A DNA stretch of 64,000 bases, taken from Tessaracoccus timonensis (GTDB lineage Bacteria > Actinomycetota > Actinomycetes > Propionibacteriales > Propionibacteriaceae). The notes beneath the pieces were generated by a model, which worked only from the letters and a program-made list of their open reading frames with translations, was not told the origin of the DNA and made no database searches. Position 1 is the first letter of the stretch. Each line of letters starts with the position of its first letter. The stretch spans positions 434,001 to 498,000 of the forward strand of contig NZ_LT996886.1 in the NCBI RefSeq assembly GCF_900343145.1. The letters run 5' to 3'. Positions 1-8,812 of this stretch are shown piece after piece. The position numbers and the translations under genes were made by a program.

Positions 1-1
1 T

Positions 2-574
2 GCCATCGCCGACGCGGAAGACGCCGCGAACGCGGAAGCCGACGAACAGGCCGACGTGGCTGAACCCCACCATCACGGCACCCCACGGGTGGCCGGATTC
101 TTGCTCGTGCCCGCACTCGTTTTCGCGCTGGCCGCTCCTGCCGCGCTCGGCACCGACGCCGCCGCCAAGCGGCCCGCATTAGAGAGCGCCCAGGTGGCCA
201 AGCACAAAACCATCGACTTCGAGCCGCTGCCGGCACAAGGGCTCACTGACCTCACCGTGCAGGACTACTCCGACCGATTCGTCTGGGGACGCCCCGAAGA
301 CCTCGTCGACAAGCGCGTGCGGATGCTGGGATTCGTCTCCAAGCCCAGCGAACTTGCGGACGATCAGTGGACGGTCAACCGCTTCCGCATCTACTGCTGC
401 GCCGCCGACGCCAACCTGTACAGCGTGGCGGTCACGGGCGCAGATATGCCCGATGGCGAGAACGTCTGGGTTGAAGTGGAGGGCTTCCTCGATGAGCAGG
501 CCAGCAAAGACTACCCCGTGCTGAGCGCCGTGGACGTCAAGATCGTCGAGGAGCCCGCGGAGCCGTACCTATGA
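2..574 (+). CDS. TIGR03943 family protein, C-terminal part (5' end outside window)
   Basis: The reading frame is open from the first bases, so the GTG at 56 is internal and the true start lies upstream. What is visible is an Ala/Glu/Asp-rich linker with HHHG, one hydrophobic segment (about positions 85-165 of the window), and a soluble C-terminal domain containing the Cys pair of the motif RFRIYCCAADA. That domain and the following permease fit the TIGR03943 family (YcgQ-like), whose members pair with DUF318 permeases. The stop overlaps the permease start as ATGA, so the two are translationally coupled. Function is not settled for the family; a role in metal or small-solute transport is inference. 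Confidence 0.85.
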   Translation, partial: AIADAEDAANAEADEQADVAEPHHHGTPRVAGFLLVPALVFALAAPAALGTDAAAKRPALESAQVAKHKTIDFEPLPAQGLTDLTVQDYSDRFVWGRPEDLVDKRVRMLGFVSKPSELADDQWTVNRFRIYCCAADANLYSVAVTGADMPDGENVWVEVEGFLDEQASKDYPVLSAVDVKIVEEPAEPYL

Positions 575-1545
575 GCAACTTCATACGCATTTGGCTCGCG
601 CCTTTCATCGCCGTCCTCGCGCTCCTGGCTCTTCTTCGCACGCTCGACGCCAACGGCCCGATGATCCAATTGACCGGCGCTGCCTCGACGTTCGGCACGC
701 TGCTGCTTGCCATCGTCGTGCAGGCCTTGCCGTTCCTCGTACTGGGCGTCCTCGTCTCCGGCGCCATCGCGGCGTGGATGCCGAAAGATGTGCTCGCGAA
801 GGTGACGCCCCGTTCACCATGGCTCGCCGTCCCCACCGCTGGTGCCGCCGGCATGGTGCTGCCAGGGTGCGAGTGCGCGTCGGTGCCCGTATCGCAGTCG
901 CTGATGCGCCGCGGGCTCTCGCAGGCCGCGGCCTTGGCGTTTCTGCTGGCCGCCCCCGCCGTAAACCCCATCGTGCTGGTGGCCACCGCCGTGGCCTTCC
1001 AGGGCAACCCCATGATGGTCTGGGCGCGACTCGCGGCCTCGCTGCTCGCCGTCGTGGTGATCGGTTGGGTGTGGATTGCCGTCGGTAAGCAGGAATGGAT
1101 GAAGTCGCAATCAGGGCACGAGCACGAAGGGCAGTCCAAGGCGGACATCTTCCGCGAGACAGCGACGCACGATCTGCTGCAGGCCGGGGGTTTTCTCGTC
1201 GTGGGTGCTGCCGCTGCGGCCGCGCTCAAGGTGTTCGTGCCCGCCGGCGTACTCGCGACGCTGACGCAGAACCCGTGGCTGGCCATCCTCATCATGGCGG
1301 CGTTGGCCGTCGCACTCTCGCTGTGCTCCGAGGCCGACGCGTTCGTCGTCTCGTCACTCACGACGGTCTCCCCCACCGCCCAGCTCGCGTTCCTCGTCGT
1401 GGGCCCCATGGTGGACATCAAACTGTTCGCGATGCAAAGCGGCGCGTTCGGCACGAAGTTCGCGACGCGTTTCATGCCGCTCACGCTGGTGGTGTGCATC
1501 CTCTCGGCTGCCCTGGTGGGCAGGCTGATGTTCGGGACGTTCTGA
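571..1545 (+). CDS. Permease of the DUF318/ArsP_1 family (YcgR-like)
   Basis: A 324-residue integral membrane protein with about eight hydrophobic segments. The motif GCECASVPVSQSLMRRG (Cys at about residues 100 and 102) is characteristic of PF03773 permeases, as is a second motif near the C-terminal half, LCSEADAFV. It starts inside the stop codon of the TIGR03943 gene, the usual partner in this two-gene unit. Family members have been linked to export of arsenicals or other solutes, but the substrate here cannot be read from sequence. It ends 10 bp from the convergent purL stop. Confidence 0.88.
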   Translation: MSNFIRIWLAPFIAVLALLALLRTLDANGPMIQLTGAASTFGTLLLAIVVQALPFLVLGVLVSGAIAAWMPKDVLAKVTPRSPWLAVPTAGAAGMVLPGCECASVPVSQSLMRRGLSQAAALAFLLAAPAVNPIVLVATAVAFQGNPMMVWARLAASLLAVVVIGWVWIAVGKQEWMKSQSGHEHEGQSKADIFRETATHDLLQAGGFLVVGAAAAAALKVFVPAGVLATLTQNPWLAILIMAALAVALSLCSEADAFVVSSLTTVSPTAQLAFLVVGPMVDIKLFAMQSGAFGTKFATRFMPLTLVVCILSAALVGRLMFGTF

Positions 1546-1555
1546 GCCGACCGCG

Positions 1556-3811
1556 TTAACCCAAGGCTGCGGGCAGCGGCGCTTCCCAGGCCGCGCGAGC
1601 CTCGTCGAGGGAAATGGAGAACTGGCCGACGAATTCGAGCTGGTTGTCGCCGGTGACCTCACCAATGCGCGTGATGGGCACACCGTGGGTGGTGCACAGC
1701 TCCTCGAAGCGGGGCAGGTCGGCGCCGGAAAGCGAGACGAGCGCGCGGGCCGCGGATTCGCTGAAGAGGTCGACGGTGGCGTCCTCTCCGGGGAGCGTCA
1801 CGGCGAAGCCAGCGCCATGACGGAACGCGGACTCCGCGAGCGCGACAGCGAGCCCACCCTCGGACAGATCGTGCGACGAGGTGAGCAGCCCCTCCTTGGC
1901 CGCCATCTGGAACACTGCGGCGAGCGCTTTCTCTTCCGCCAGCCGCACCTTGGGCGGCATGCCGCCGAGGTGCCCGTCGTGGAGCTGCGTCTCCCAAATG
2001 GAGCCCGAGAGTTCCTCGTCGGTGGTGCCGAGTAGGCAGATGGCGTCGCCGGTGTATTGGAAGCCTGACTTGATGCGGGTGGCGACGTCGTCGATGACAC
2101 CCACGACGCCGATGGTCGGCGTCGGAAGGATGGCGGTGTCGCCGGTGGAGTTGTAGAGCGAAACGTTGCCGCCGGTGACCGGCGTGCCGAGCTCGCGGCA
2201 GCCGTCGACGAGCCCCAGCACCGTCTCGACGAATTGCCACATGATCTCGGGGTTTTCTGGGTTGCCGTAGTTGAGGCAGTCGGTGATCGCGACGGGTTCG
2301 GCGCCGGAGACTGCGACGTTGCGGTAGGCCTCGGCGAGCGAGAGCTGCGCGCCCAGGTAGGGGTTGAGGAACGTGAAGCGGGAGTTGGCGTCCATCGCCA
2401 TCGCGATGCCGAGGCCGGTCTCCTCGTCGATGCGGATCATGCCCGCGTCGTCCGGTTGCGCCATCACGGAATTGCCACGCACGAAGCGGTCGTACTGCCT
2501 TGTGATCCACGTTTTGTCAGCGATATTGGGGTGAGCGAGGACATCGAGGAAGGCGCGCTTGAGCCCTTCGGGCGAGTTGTCGCGCGGGAGGTCTTCAGCC
2601 CGGTTGCCGTTGACCTCGTCGAGCCATCCCGGGCGCCAGTAGGGGCGCTCGTAGACGGGGCCGTCGTGCGCGACGGTGGTGGGGTCGACGTCGACGATGG
2701 TCTCGCCGTGCCAGTCGATCACGAGGCGGTCACCGTCGGTGACCTCACCGATGACGGTGGCCTGCACGTCCCACTTCGCGCAGATCTCCATGAAGCGCTC
2801 GACCTTGTCAGGTTCGACGACGGCCATCATGCGCTCCTGCGATTCGCTCATGAGAATCTCTTCAGGCAGCAGCGACGGGTCGCGCAGCGGCACCGTATCG
2901 AGCTCGATGTGCATGCCGCCGTCACCGGCCGATGCGAGCTCCGACGTGCCGCACGAGATGCCGGCGGCGCCGAGGTCTTGGATGCCGGAGATGAGGCCCT
3001 CGGCGAACAGCTCGAGTGTGCATTCGATGAGCAGCTTCTCCATGAATGGGTCGCCCACCTGCACGCTGGGGCGCTTCGCCGGGCCGTCCTCGTCGAATGC
3101 CTCCGACGCGAGGATCGACGCGCCGCCGATGCCGTCGCCGCCGGTGGCCGAGCCGAACAGGATCACTTTGTTGCCGACGCCGCGCGCGAACGCGAGGTGG
3201 AGGTCTTCGTGGCGCAGCACGCCGACGCAAAAGGCGTTGACGAGCGGGTTTGCCAGGTAGGTGTCGTGGAACTGCACCTCTCCCCCGACGTTGGGCAAGC
3301 CGAGGCAGTTGCCGTAGCCGCCCACGCCTGCGACGACGCCGGGCAGGACGCGCTTGGTGTCATCGTCGTCGAGCTGTCCGAAGCGCAGGGAGTCCATCAC
3401 CGCGATGGGGCGGGCTCCCATGGCGAGGATGTCGCGCACGATGCCGCCGACGCCGGTGGCGGCGCCTTGGTACGGCTCGACGTAGCTGGGGTGGTTGTGC
3501 GACTCGGCCTTGAAGGTGACCGCCCAGCCCTGGCCCACGTCGACGACGCCTGCCTGCTCGCCGATGCCCGCCAGGAGCGGGCCGCGCGGGGTCTCCTGGC
3601 TCAGTTCGCCGAACTTCTTGAGGTGCACCTTGGAGGACTTGTAGGAGCAGTGTTCCGACCACATCACCGAATACATGGCGAGCTCGCCCGAGGTGGGGCG
3701 GCGGCCGAGAATCTCACGGATGCGCGCGTACTCGTCGTCCTTGACGCCTAGGGCAGCGTAGGGCTGTTCCAGGTCGGGGGTGTTGATCGCGTTCGAAACT
3801 GTGTCTACCAC
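1556..3811 (-). CDS. purL: Phosphoribosylformylglycinamidine synthase subunit PurL
   Basis: Large subunit of FGAM synthase (ATP + FGAR + glutamine-derived NH3), fourth step of de novo purine synthesis, cytoplasmic, working with PurQ and PurS. It is the roughly 750-residue small-type PurL that needs separate PurS/PurQ. Motifs visible are [10 protein letters not shown] near residue 52 and [20 protein letters not shown] (ATP/FGAR site), followed by tandem AIRS-type halves. The start was set at GTG 3811 (MVDTVSN) because it matches the N-terminus of actinobacterial PurL; an upstream TTG at 3820 is less likely. It is on the same strand as purS-purQ but split from them by a sigma/anti-sigma pair. 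Confidence 0.97.
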   Translation of the reverse strand: MVDTVSNAINTPDLEQPYAALGVKDDEYARIREILGRRPTSGELAMYSVMWSEHCSYKSSKVHLKKFGELSQETPRGPLLAGIGEQAGVVDVGQGWAVTFKAESHNHPSYVEPYQGAATGVGGIVRDILAMGARPIAVMDSLRFGQLDDDDTKRVLPGVVAGVGGYGNCLGLPNVGGEVQFHDTYLANPLVNAFCVGVLRHEDLHLAFARGVGNKVILFGSATGGDGIGGASILASEAFDEDGPAKRPSVQVGDPFMEKLLIECTLELFAEGLISGIQDLGAAGISCGTSELASAGDGGMHIELDTVPLRDPSLLPEEILMSESQERMMAVVEPDKVERFMEICAKWDVQATVIGEVTDGDRLVIDWHGETIVDVDPTTVAHDGPVYERPYWRPGWLDEVNGNRAEDLPRDNSPEGLKRAFLDVLAHPNIADKTWITRQYDRFVRGNSVMAQPDDAGMIRIDEETGLGIAMAMDANSRFTFLNPYLGAQLSLAEAYRNVAVSGAEPVAITDCLNYGNPENPEIMWQFVETVLGLVDGCRELGTPVTGGNVSLYNSTGDTAILPTPTIGVVGVIDDVATRIKSGFQYTGDAICLLGTTDEELSGSIWETQLHDGHLGGMPPKVRLAEEKALAAVFQMAAKEGLLTSSHDLSEGGLAVALAESAFRHGAGFAVTLPGEDATVDLFSESAARALVSLSGADLPRFEELCTTHGVPITRIGEVTGDNQLEFVGQFSISLDEARAAWEAPLPAALG

Positions 3812-3882
3812 GCACCACAATCTACCTGGTACGCCTCGGTTGCGGGCGCCGCCTCCGAACCGGGCGCCTGGGGACTCGAAAA

Positions 3883-3964
3883 AGTTGACCGTTATCCTCC
3901 ATCAGAAGCTTGCGAGCCCCCGTTTTCGGGGATTTCTTGCAGGCGTGGAGGATAACGGTCAACT
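3883..3964. repeat. Palindromic element A, copy 1
   Basis: Perfect 19-bp inverted repeat (3883-3901 against 3946-3964; arm core GACCGTTATCCTCCA) around a 44-bp centre that itself holds a CCCCG-TTTT-CGGGG hairpin (3918-3931). Copies 2 and 3 lie at 54096-54171 and 54287-54362. It fills the gap between the purL start and the anti-sigma gene stop, together with GC-rich sequence in which I see nothing else. Confidence 0.85.
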
Positions 3965-3990
3965 AGGCGGCGTCGGGCCTCAGCGCATCG

Positions 3991-5001
3991 CTACTGGGTG
4001 AGCGGTTTGAGGGTTGATTGGATCGTCACCGCATCGGCGGGCACGTGTGCCTCAGCGAGTTGGTGAATAGTCGCTTGCGTGGCTTCATCGATGTACCAGG
4101 CGGACACCATGATCCCTTGGTTGTCTTTGGACACGCGCAGGTCCGGTACTTCCCTGCGCAAGGGGACCAGCGCGTCGTGCGCGGCTTGGATCTGCTCGCG
4201 GCTCGGCACCTCTTCTCGTGCCTCGACGCACAGCTCGCCTTGCCACACCCCTCGCAGGCTCTTGAACGCGCCCTCCGCGTCTTGTCTGACCACCACGTTG
4301 AAGGCGTTCGAGCCATCGCTCACCCACAGATCGACGTAGCCAGGCAGCGCCTCAGCTTTGCGGACGAGCGCATCGCGGTCGTCTCGTCCACCCTTCTTCG
4401 CGCCAGCCAAGGGGTCCTCGCACAGCTGCGGGAAGTCGGCAGGCTCTTCCTCGTCGACGGCTGCCGCACCCTTGGGCTGCTCCAGCGTCGGCTGCTGAGT
4501 CAGCGTGAAGGTTTGCTTCGTGCTGTCGAAGTGCCCGACGACCCACGCGTCCGCAATGCGGAACTCTGGCGCCTCGGCATACTTGCTGGCCTCGATCTTC
4601 TCCCAATCGATCTCGCCGGTCACGGTCGGCCCTTCACACTGCGGCGGCGCGCTCTCCATCACCGCAGTGCACATCATCACCGGGGACTTCGCATCCTTGC
4701 GCAACAGCGTCACCTGTCCCGCGACGAGTTGCCGGCCGGGCTCAACACTCGGTGACGAGGGCTGCTCGGAGAGCACCTCCTCACTCTGCGTCGCTCCGGG
4801 AACGGCGTCTACATATGTCGACGGCCCTGTCGGTGTCCCTGTCTGTAGGAACACAGCTCCGACCGCCACCAAGGCCACTGCCGCCGTTGCGGTGCCAGCG
4901 GCGAGCGTTTGGCGCCGACGCCGACGCTTGCGCACACCGCTCGCAAGGCCACGCGTAGACATGCTGGGCGCGAGTTCTTCAAGTTGATCATGCAGGTTCA
5001 T
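3991..5001 (-). CDS. Putative membrane anti-sigma-like protein paired with the SigE-family sigma factor
   Basis: A 336-residue protein with a short cytoplasmic N-terminus, an Arg-rich stretch (KRRRRR, residues about 25-30), one transmembrane segment (about 33-52) and a large extracytoplasmic region. It starts within the stop of the upstream sigma gene (ATGA), so the two are co-translated. That position and single-pass topology suggest an anti-sigma or surface-sensing partner, as is common beside SigE-family sigma factors. I see no zinc-binding HxxxCxxC anti-sigma motif, so regulation of the sigma factor is inferred from context. The outside domain is not recognised. Confidence 0.7.
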   Translation of the reverse strand: MNLHDQLEELAPSMSTRGLASGVRKRRRRRQTLAAGTATAAVALVAVGAVFLQTGTPTGPSTYVDAVPGATQSEEVLSEQPSSPSVEPGRQLVAGQVTLLRKDAKSPVMMCTAVMESAPPQCEGPTVTGEIDWEKIEASKYAEAPEFRIADAWVVGHFDSTKQTFTLTQQPTLEQPKGAAAVDEEEPADFPQLCEDPLAGAKKGGRDDRDALVRKAEALPGYVDLWVSDGSNAFNVVVRQDAEGAFKSLRGVWQGELCVEAREEVPSREQIQAAHDALVPLRREVPDLRVSKDNQGIMVSAWYIDEATQATIHQLAEAHVPADAVTIQSTLKPLTQ

Positions 5002-5471
5002 GCGAGTTCCTCCTGTTCGACCAGCCCGCTGTTGCGCAGGACCTGGATTCCTCGGTGGAGGTGGGCTTTGACCGTCCCTTCTGGCATGCCAAGCGTCTTG
5101 GCCACTTGCGGCACGGTGAGATCGTCGAAGTAGCGCAACGTGATGACCGCTCGCTGTGGACGGCTGAGCGTGCGCAGGGCACGCGCAAGGTCCAGCCGCA
5201 CTTCAACTCGGGCATCAGCATCGGACCGTTCCGGCATGTGTTCGACGGGCTGCTCATGCCAGCTCCGCCGACGCCACCACGAGATGTACGTGCGGTGCAG
5301 GGTCGTGCGCACGTACCCCTCGAAGCGATCATCATCCCCGTCGTACTTGCTCCAGCACTTCACGAGTGCGGTCTGAAGCAGGTCCTCGGCGTGCTGCCGA
5401 TCCCCGGTGAGCAGCCACGCAGCGCGGAGCAACCGCTCACCGCGGTCGAGGATGAATTCGTCGAAGCCCAT
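4998..5471 (-). CDS. SigE-family RNA polymerase sigma factor (actinobacterial ECF type)
   Basis: A 157-residue ECF sigma factor. Region 2 includes DRQHAEDLLQTALVKCW (about residues 24-40) and region 4 carries the helix-turn-helix FDDLTVPQVAKTLGMPEGTV (about 113-132). The WW pair in TYISWWRRRSW and the overall length are typical of the actinobacterial SigE-like family (TIGR02983 type). A GGAGG Shine-Dalgarno sequence precedes the ATG by about 6 bp. It is followed by the putative anti-sigma gene through an ATGA overlap, and lies between purQ and purL. Its regulon cannot be deduced here. Confidence 0.92.
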   Translation of the reverse strand: MGFDEFILDRGERLLRAAWLLTGDRQHAEDLLQTALVKCWSKYDGDDDRFEGYVRTTLHRTYISWWRRRSWHEQPVEHMPERSDADARVEVRLDLARALRTLSRPQRAVITLRYFDDLTVPQVAKTLGMPEGTVKAHLHRGIQVLRNSGLVEQEELA

Positions 5472-5533
5472 GTGTTACCTCCAACCAGTTACACGCTTTC
5501 AAGTACGTGAACCGTTGCGGGCGGGACGAACAA

Positions 5534-6202
5534 TTATCGCTGGAGGAAGGTCAGCACGGATTCGAAGAAGCGGCGACCGTCGACGGACGTGGCGGTGAGT
5601 TCCTCGACGTTGTGTTCGGGGTGCGGCATGAGGCCGACGACGTTGCCGCTCTCGTTCGTGATGCCGGCGATGTCGTTGGCGGAGCCGTTGGGGTTGTCGA
5701 GGTAGCGGAACACCACCTGGTCGTTGTCTTCCAGCTTGCGCAGCACCTCGGGTGCCGCCTGGAAGTTACCCTCACCGTTCTTGAGCGCGATGGTGATCTC
5801 TTCACCCTTGCTGAACCCACACGTCCAGACGGTGTCTTTCGTTTCGACGCGCAGACGCTCGTCGCGGCAAATGAACTGCTGGCCGGCATTGCGAATCATC
5901 GCGCCTTCGAGGAGCTGCGCCTCACAGAGAATCTGGAACCCATTGCAGATGCCGAGAATCGGCATGCCTTTGCGCGCGGCCTCGATGACGGTTGCCATCA
6001 CGGGGCTCAAACTCGAGATGGCGCCGCAGCGCAGGTAATCGCCGTAGGAGAACCCGCCCGGCAGGATGATGGCGTCGACGCCGAGGATAGAGTCCGACGC
6101 ATGCCACAGCGGCACTGCTTCCGCACCGCTTAGACGTACCGCGCGCAGCGCGTCGTGATCGTCGAGCGAGCCGGGGAATGTGACGACGCCGATCTTGGTC
6201 AT
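5534..6202 (-). CDS. purQ: Phosphoribosylformylglycinamidine synthase glutaminase subunit PurQ
   Basis: Class I glutamine amidotransferase that supplies ammonia to PurL. The catalytic triad is visible: Cys86 in GICNGF, and His194/Glu196 in MPHPEHN. The length of 222 residues is normal for stand-alone PurQ. Its ATG overlaps the purS stop (ATGA), so PurS and PurQ are co-translated. The gene ends about 60 bp before the sigma factor start. Confidence 0.97.
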   Translation of the reverse strand: MTKIGVVTFPGSLDDHDALRAVRLSGAEAVPLWHASDSILGVDAIILPGGFSYGDYLRCGAISSLSPVMATVIEAARKGMPILGICNGFQILCEAQLLEGAMIRNAGQQFICRDERLRVETKDTVWTCGFSKGEEITIALKNGEGNFQAAPEVLRKLEDNDQVVFRYLDNPNGSANDIAGITNESGNVVGLMPHPEHNVEELTATSVDGRRFFESVLTFLQR

Positions 6203-6438
6203 TCGGTCACCACGTCGAACGACTCGATGACGGTGTTGGCCAGCAGCGTCTCGGCCGCGGCACGGATCTGGGCGAGTACCTCGTCGGTGACTTCACCCTC
6301 GACGTCGATCTCGAATCGCTTTCCTTGACGCACGGTAAGGCCCTGGAATCCGAGACGGTGCAGTGCGCCGGTGACGGCCTTCCCCTGGGGGTCGAGAATC
6401 TCCGGCTTCGGCATAACGTTGACGACGACGCGTGGCAT
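6199..6438 (-). CDS. purS: Phosphoribosylformylglycinamidine synthase subunit PurS
   Basis: A 79-residue PurS that bridges PurL and PurQ for ammonia transfer. The start was placed at ATG 6438 ([11 protein letters not shown]) because the strong family N-terminus begins there, although the frame stays open upstream. A GGTAGG Shine-Dalgarno-like sequence lies at 6448-6453. The region before the start holds two interleaved inverted repeats, described separately. The gene overlaps purQ by 4 bp. Confidence 0.96.
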   Translation of the reverse strand: MPRVVVNVMPKPEILDPQGKAVTGALHRLGFQGLTVRQGKRFEIDVEGEVTDEVLAQIRAAAETLLANTVIESFDVVTE

Positions 6439-6498
6439 AGCCAGCAGCCTACCGGTTCCCCACGAGAGATTCCCGTTGGTAGGCAAATGTGTGGGGAA
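6439..6498 (-). promoter_or_regulatory. purS leader with two interleaved inverted repeats covering the ribosome binding site
   Basis: Reading toward purS, the order is TTCCCCAC (6498-6491), GCCTACC (6484-6478), GTGGGGAA (6463-6456), GGTAGGC (6453-6447), then ATG at 6438. Arms 1/3 (8 bp) and 2/4 (7 bp) are perfectly complementary and interleaved, so both can form together only as a pseudoknot; otherwise they are alternatives. The last arm contains the purS Shine-Dalgarno sequence. This resembles an RNA switch, but ligand and function are unknown. It could also serve partly as terminator for the GH4 gene ending at 6521. Confidence 0.5.
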
Positions 6499-6520
6499 TG
6501 CGACTGATTGATAGTGGGCG

Positions 6521-7876
6521 CTAGCGCTCAAGGATGGCGGCAATATCGGCAGAATGCTCGAGGTAGCCGTCGAGCAACTGCTGGCCCTTCGTCGGGGAAT
6601 CCACCAACGGATGCGTGGCGAATCCTTCCCAGGCCGCACCGGCGTCGCCCGTGACGGCAGCATCGAGGATGCAGCGCTCAGCGCCGCGCAGCCTGGACAT
6701 CCGCCCAAGCTGCTCCAGCGACGGTGCGGCAAGACGCTTCGGGTGCACCCCGTCGCCATCCACGACGCACCCGACTTCGATGGTGAGGTCGTCCGGCAGC
6801 TCCGCGACGATGCGCTCGTCCGAGCCTGCACCGTTGGCCACGTTGAGGATCATCTTCTCCGACGTGTTCGTGGCGATGGCCGTCATGAGTCGCAGTGCCA
6901 CATCCTGGTATCCGCCGCCCGCGATGTCCTCCTCGCGACGCTCCTCGTCGCGCCCCTCGGCCATGTAGGTGGCCTCGCGGGTATGCAGCGCGTCGCGCCA
7001 CACCTTCAATGGCGACTCGCAGCACTCGGCGCTGGCCGCGTCGTAGAACTCCCGCTGCTGGGATTGCAGGAACTCGCCACGCGTCTGCCCGGCGTCGAGG
7101 ATGCGGCGGATGGCGTCGTCGGTGTGCAGGTAGTAGTAGAGGTATTCGTTCGGCAGGGCGGCCATCTGGCGCACGTAGTCAATGCCGACGATGCGGGCCT
7201 CTTCGATGCCTTCGATGAGGGCGTCGTCGGCGAGCAGGGTGGGCAGGAGATCGTCGCCGTCGATGCGCACCTCACGCAGCCAACCGAGGTGGTTGAGGCC
7301 AAGGTAGTCGTACTCGACGTCGGCGACTTCCTTGCCAAAGGCGCGAGCTACACGGCGCACCAGGCCGATGGGGGTATCGCAGATGCCGACGACGCGCTGG
7401 CCGAGCACCTGCTGCATGGCCTCGGTGACGATGCCAGCAGGGTTGGTGAAGTTGATCACCCAAGCGTTCGGGGCCTCGCGCGCGATCGTCTCCGCAACGT
7501 TGCGCATCACAGGGATGGTGCGCAGCGCGTAGGCCAACCCGCCGGGGCCGATCGTTTCCTGGCCGAGCAGCCCGAGGTTCAGGGCGACACGCTCGTCGAC
7601 GGTGCGCGCCGCGGTGCCCCCGACGCGGATGGCGGAAAAGACGAAGTCAGCGCCGCGCACGGCGTCGGTGAGGTCATTCGTGACACGCACCGACGTGGCG
7701 CCGTCACCGATCTGTGCCGCCATCTCAGCGGTGATGCGTTCGATCACGCGCAGGCGGGTGGAGTCGACGTCGAAGAGCACGACCTCGTCGACATGCATCC
7801 CGGTGACTTGCTGCGCGACTGCTTCGTACACGAGCGGCGTGCGGAATCCGCCACCGCCGAGGATCGCTAGTCTCAT
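6521..7876 (-). CDS. Glycoside hydrolase family 4, 6-phospho-beta-glucosidase-like
   Basis: A 451-residue GH4 enzyme. These use NAD+ and a divalent metal (usually Mn2+) in a redox-elimination hydrolysis of glycosides, typically 6-phosphorylated. Visible are the N-terminal Rossmann glycine loop ([12 protein letters not shown]), NFTNPAG (142-148), the metal-ligand region GICDTP (Cys166) and NHLGW (His196). The CDTP signature and overall similarity suggest a 6-phospho-beta-glucosidase rather than an alpha-galactosidase, but the substrate is uncertain. It overlaps the DeoR regulator by ATGA and is divergent from an ABC importer with a PfkB kinase, so it probably processes what that importer brings in. 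Confidence 0.88.
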   Translation of the reverse strand: MRLAILGGGGFRTPLVYEAVAQQVTGMHVDEVVLFDVDSTRLRVIERITAEMAAQIGDGATSVRVTNDLTDAVRGADFVFSAIRVGGTAARTVDERVALNLGLLGQETIGPGGLAYALRTIPVMRNVAETIAREAPNAWVINFTNPAGIVTEAMQQVLGQRVVGICDTPIGLVRRVARAFGKEVADVEYDYLGLNHLGWLREVRIDGDDLLPTLLADDALIEGIEEARIVGIDYVRQMAALPNEYLYYYLHTDDAIRRILDAGQTRGEFLQSQQREFYDAASAECCESPLKVWRDALHTREATYMAEGRDEERREEDIAGGGYQDVALRLMTAIATNTSEKMILNVANGAGSDERIVAELPDDLTIEVGCVVDGDGVHPKRLAAPSLEQLGRMSRLRGAERCILDAAVTGDAGAAWEGFATHPLVDSPTKGQQLLDGYLEHSADIAAILER

Positions 7877-8652
7877 TTCGTCTGCTCCTCACTGCGCGCC
7901 ACGACGAGCGCGGTTTCATCGGGAATCGCCAAGCCTTGCGGCTTCGCGTCGGTTACCAAGTGACTAAAAGCGTCCAGCCCACTCACCCGGAGGAAGCCGG
8001 AGCCGGGGAATTTTTCTGCGTCTGCGAGCAGGTACGACGAGTTCGCGCAGCGCATCAGTGCTCGTTTCACGGGCACCTCGCTGGGCGTCGAATCCAGAAC
8101 CGACCCGTCGTTGGCGACGCCAGCAGTACCGAGGAACGCCTTGTCAACTCGCATTTGACTGAGCATCTGCTCCGCCCAGGTGCCCACCATGGAGCGGTAA
8201 TTTGCACGCAGCAGACCACCCACGACGACGAGATCCACCGCCGGCGCCTGCGCCAGGGCGTCGACCACCGCGAGCGACGCGGTGACCACAGTGAGCGATT
8301 TCTCCGCCAACACCTGGCACATCGCGGCCACCGTCGTGCCGCTGTCGAGCGCGATGACGTCCCCGTCCTCGACGAGTTGCGCCGCAGCGTGTCCGATGGC
8401 GCGCTTGGCTTCGGAGGCCGCCTCAGCCACCTCACTGAAGCTGCGCAGATCGCGCTCGGGCCGGATGGTGCCCATCGCGTCGCCTGCACCACCGCGAAGG
8501 CGGCGCAACTTGCCTGCTTTGGAGAGCGCGTCGAGGTCGCGACGCACCGTGGCCTCGGAGACACCCAACGCCTCGCACAACTGTTGCACCGTGACGAACC
8601 CACGGTCGCGCACGGCGGTGACAATGCGGAGATGTCGATCTTCGGTCAGCAC
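7873..8652 (-). CDS. DeoR/GlpR-family transcriptional regulator
   Basis: A 259-residue repressor with an N-terminal winged helix-turn-helix (residues 20-40, [20 protein letters not shown]) and a C-terminal DeoR sensor domain that normally binds a phosphorylated sugar (DSGTTVAAM region and the Gly-rich VVVGG). The start was set at GTG 8652 (MLTEDRH), which fits the family; the frame continues to TTG 8676. It is co-translated with the GH4 gene and divergent from the sugar ABC operon, so it likely represses both in the absence of a sugar phosphate. Confidence 0.92.
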   Translation of the reverse strand: MLTEDRHLRIVTAVRDRGFVTVQQLCEALGVSEATVRRDLDALSKAGKLRRLRGGAGDAMGTIRPERDLRSFSEVAEAASEAKRAIGHAAAQLVEDGDVIALDSGTTVAAMCQVLAEKSLTVVTASLAVVDALAQAPAVDLVVVGGLLRANYRSMVGTWAEQMLSQMRVDKAFLGTAGVANDGSVLDSTPSEVPVKRALMRCANSSYLLADAEKFPGSGFLRVSGLDAFSHLVTDAKPQGLAIPDETALVVARSEEQTK

Positions 8653-8812
8653 GCCATAAACGTAGCATCCAAACAAGCAACTTCAGTCATTTATACGAAA
8701 AAGGTGGCTGATTCGCTCATGTTCTGACATGCTGGGGGCAGTAGGACCGGTTTCGCACACTTGCGCGTTAGCGGCCGAAGTATCAGTGAAGCTACATCAC
8801 AGAAGGAGCAAC
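8653..8812. promoter_or_regulatory. Divergent promoter region between DeoR and the sugar ABC operon
   Basis: A 160-bp gap expected to hold both promoters. It is locally AT-rich around 8680-8730. A small inverted repeat CATGT-TCTG-ACATG lies at 8718-8731 and could be a regulator site. A clear Shine-Dalgarno (AGAAGGAG, 8801-8808) precedes the binding-protein start at 8813. No strong -35/-10 pair is obvious; the operator call is inference. Confidence 0.35.

Noticed and set aside
2234-3751. 505-codon open frame on the plus strand opposite purL
   Set aside because: Mirror frame of a well-conserved purL; no domain or start signal.
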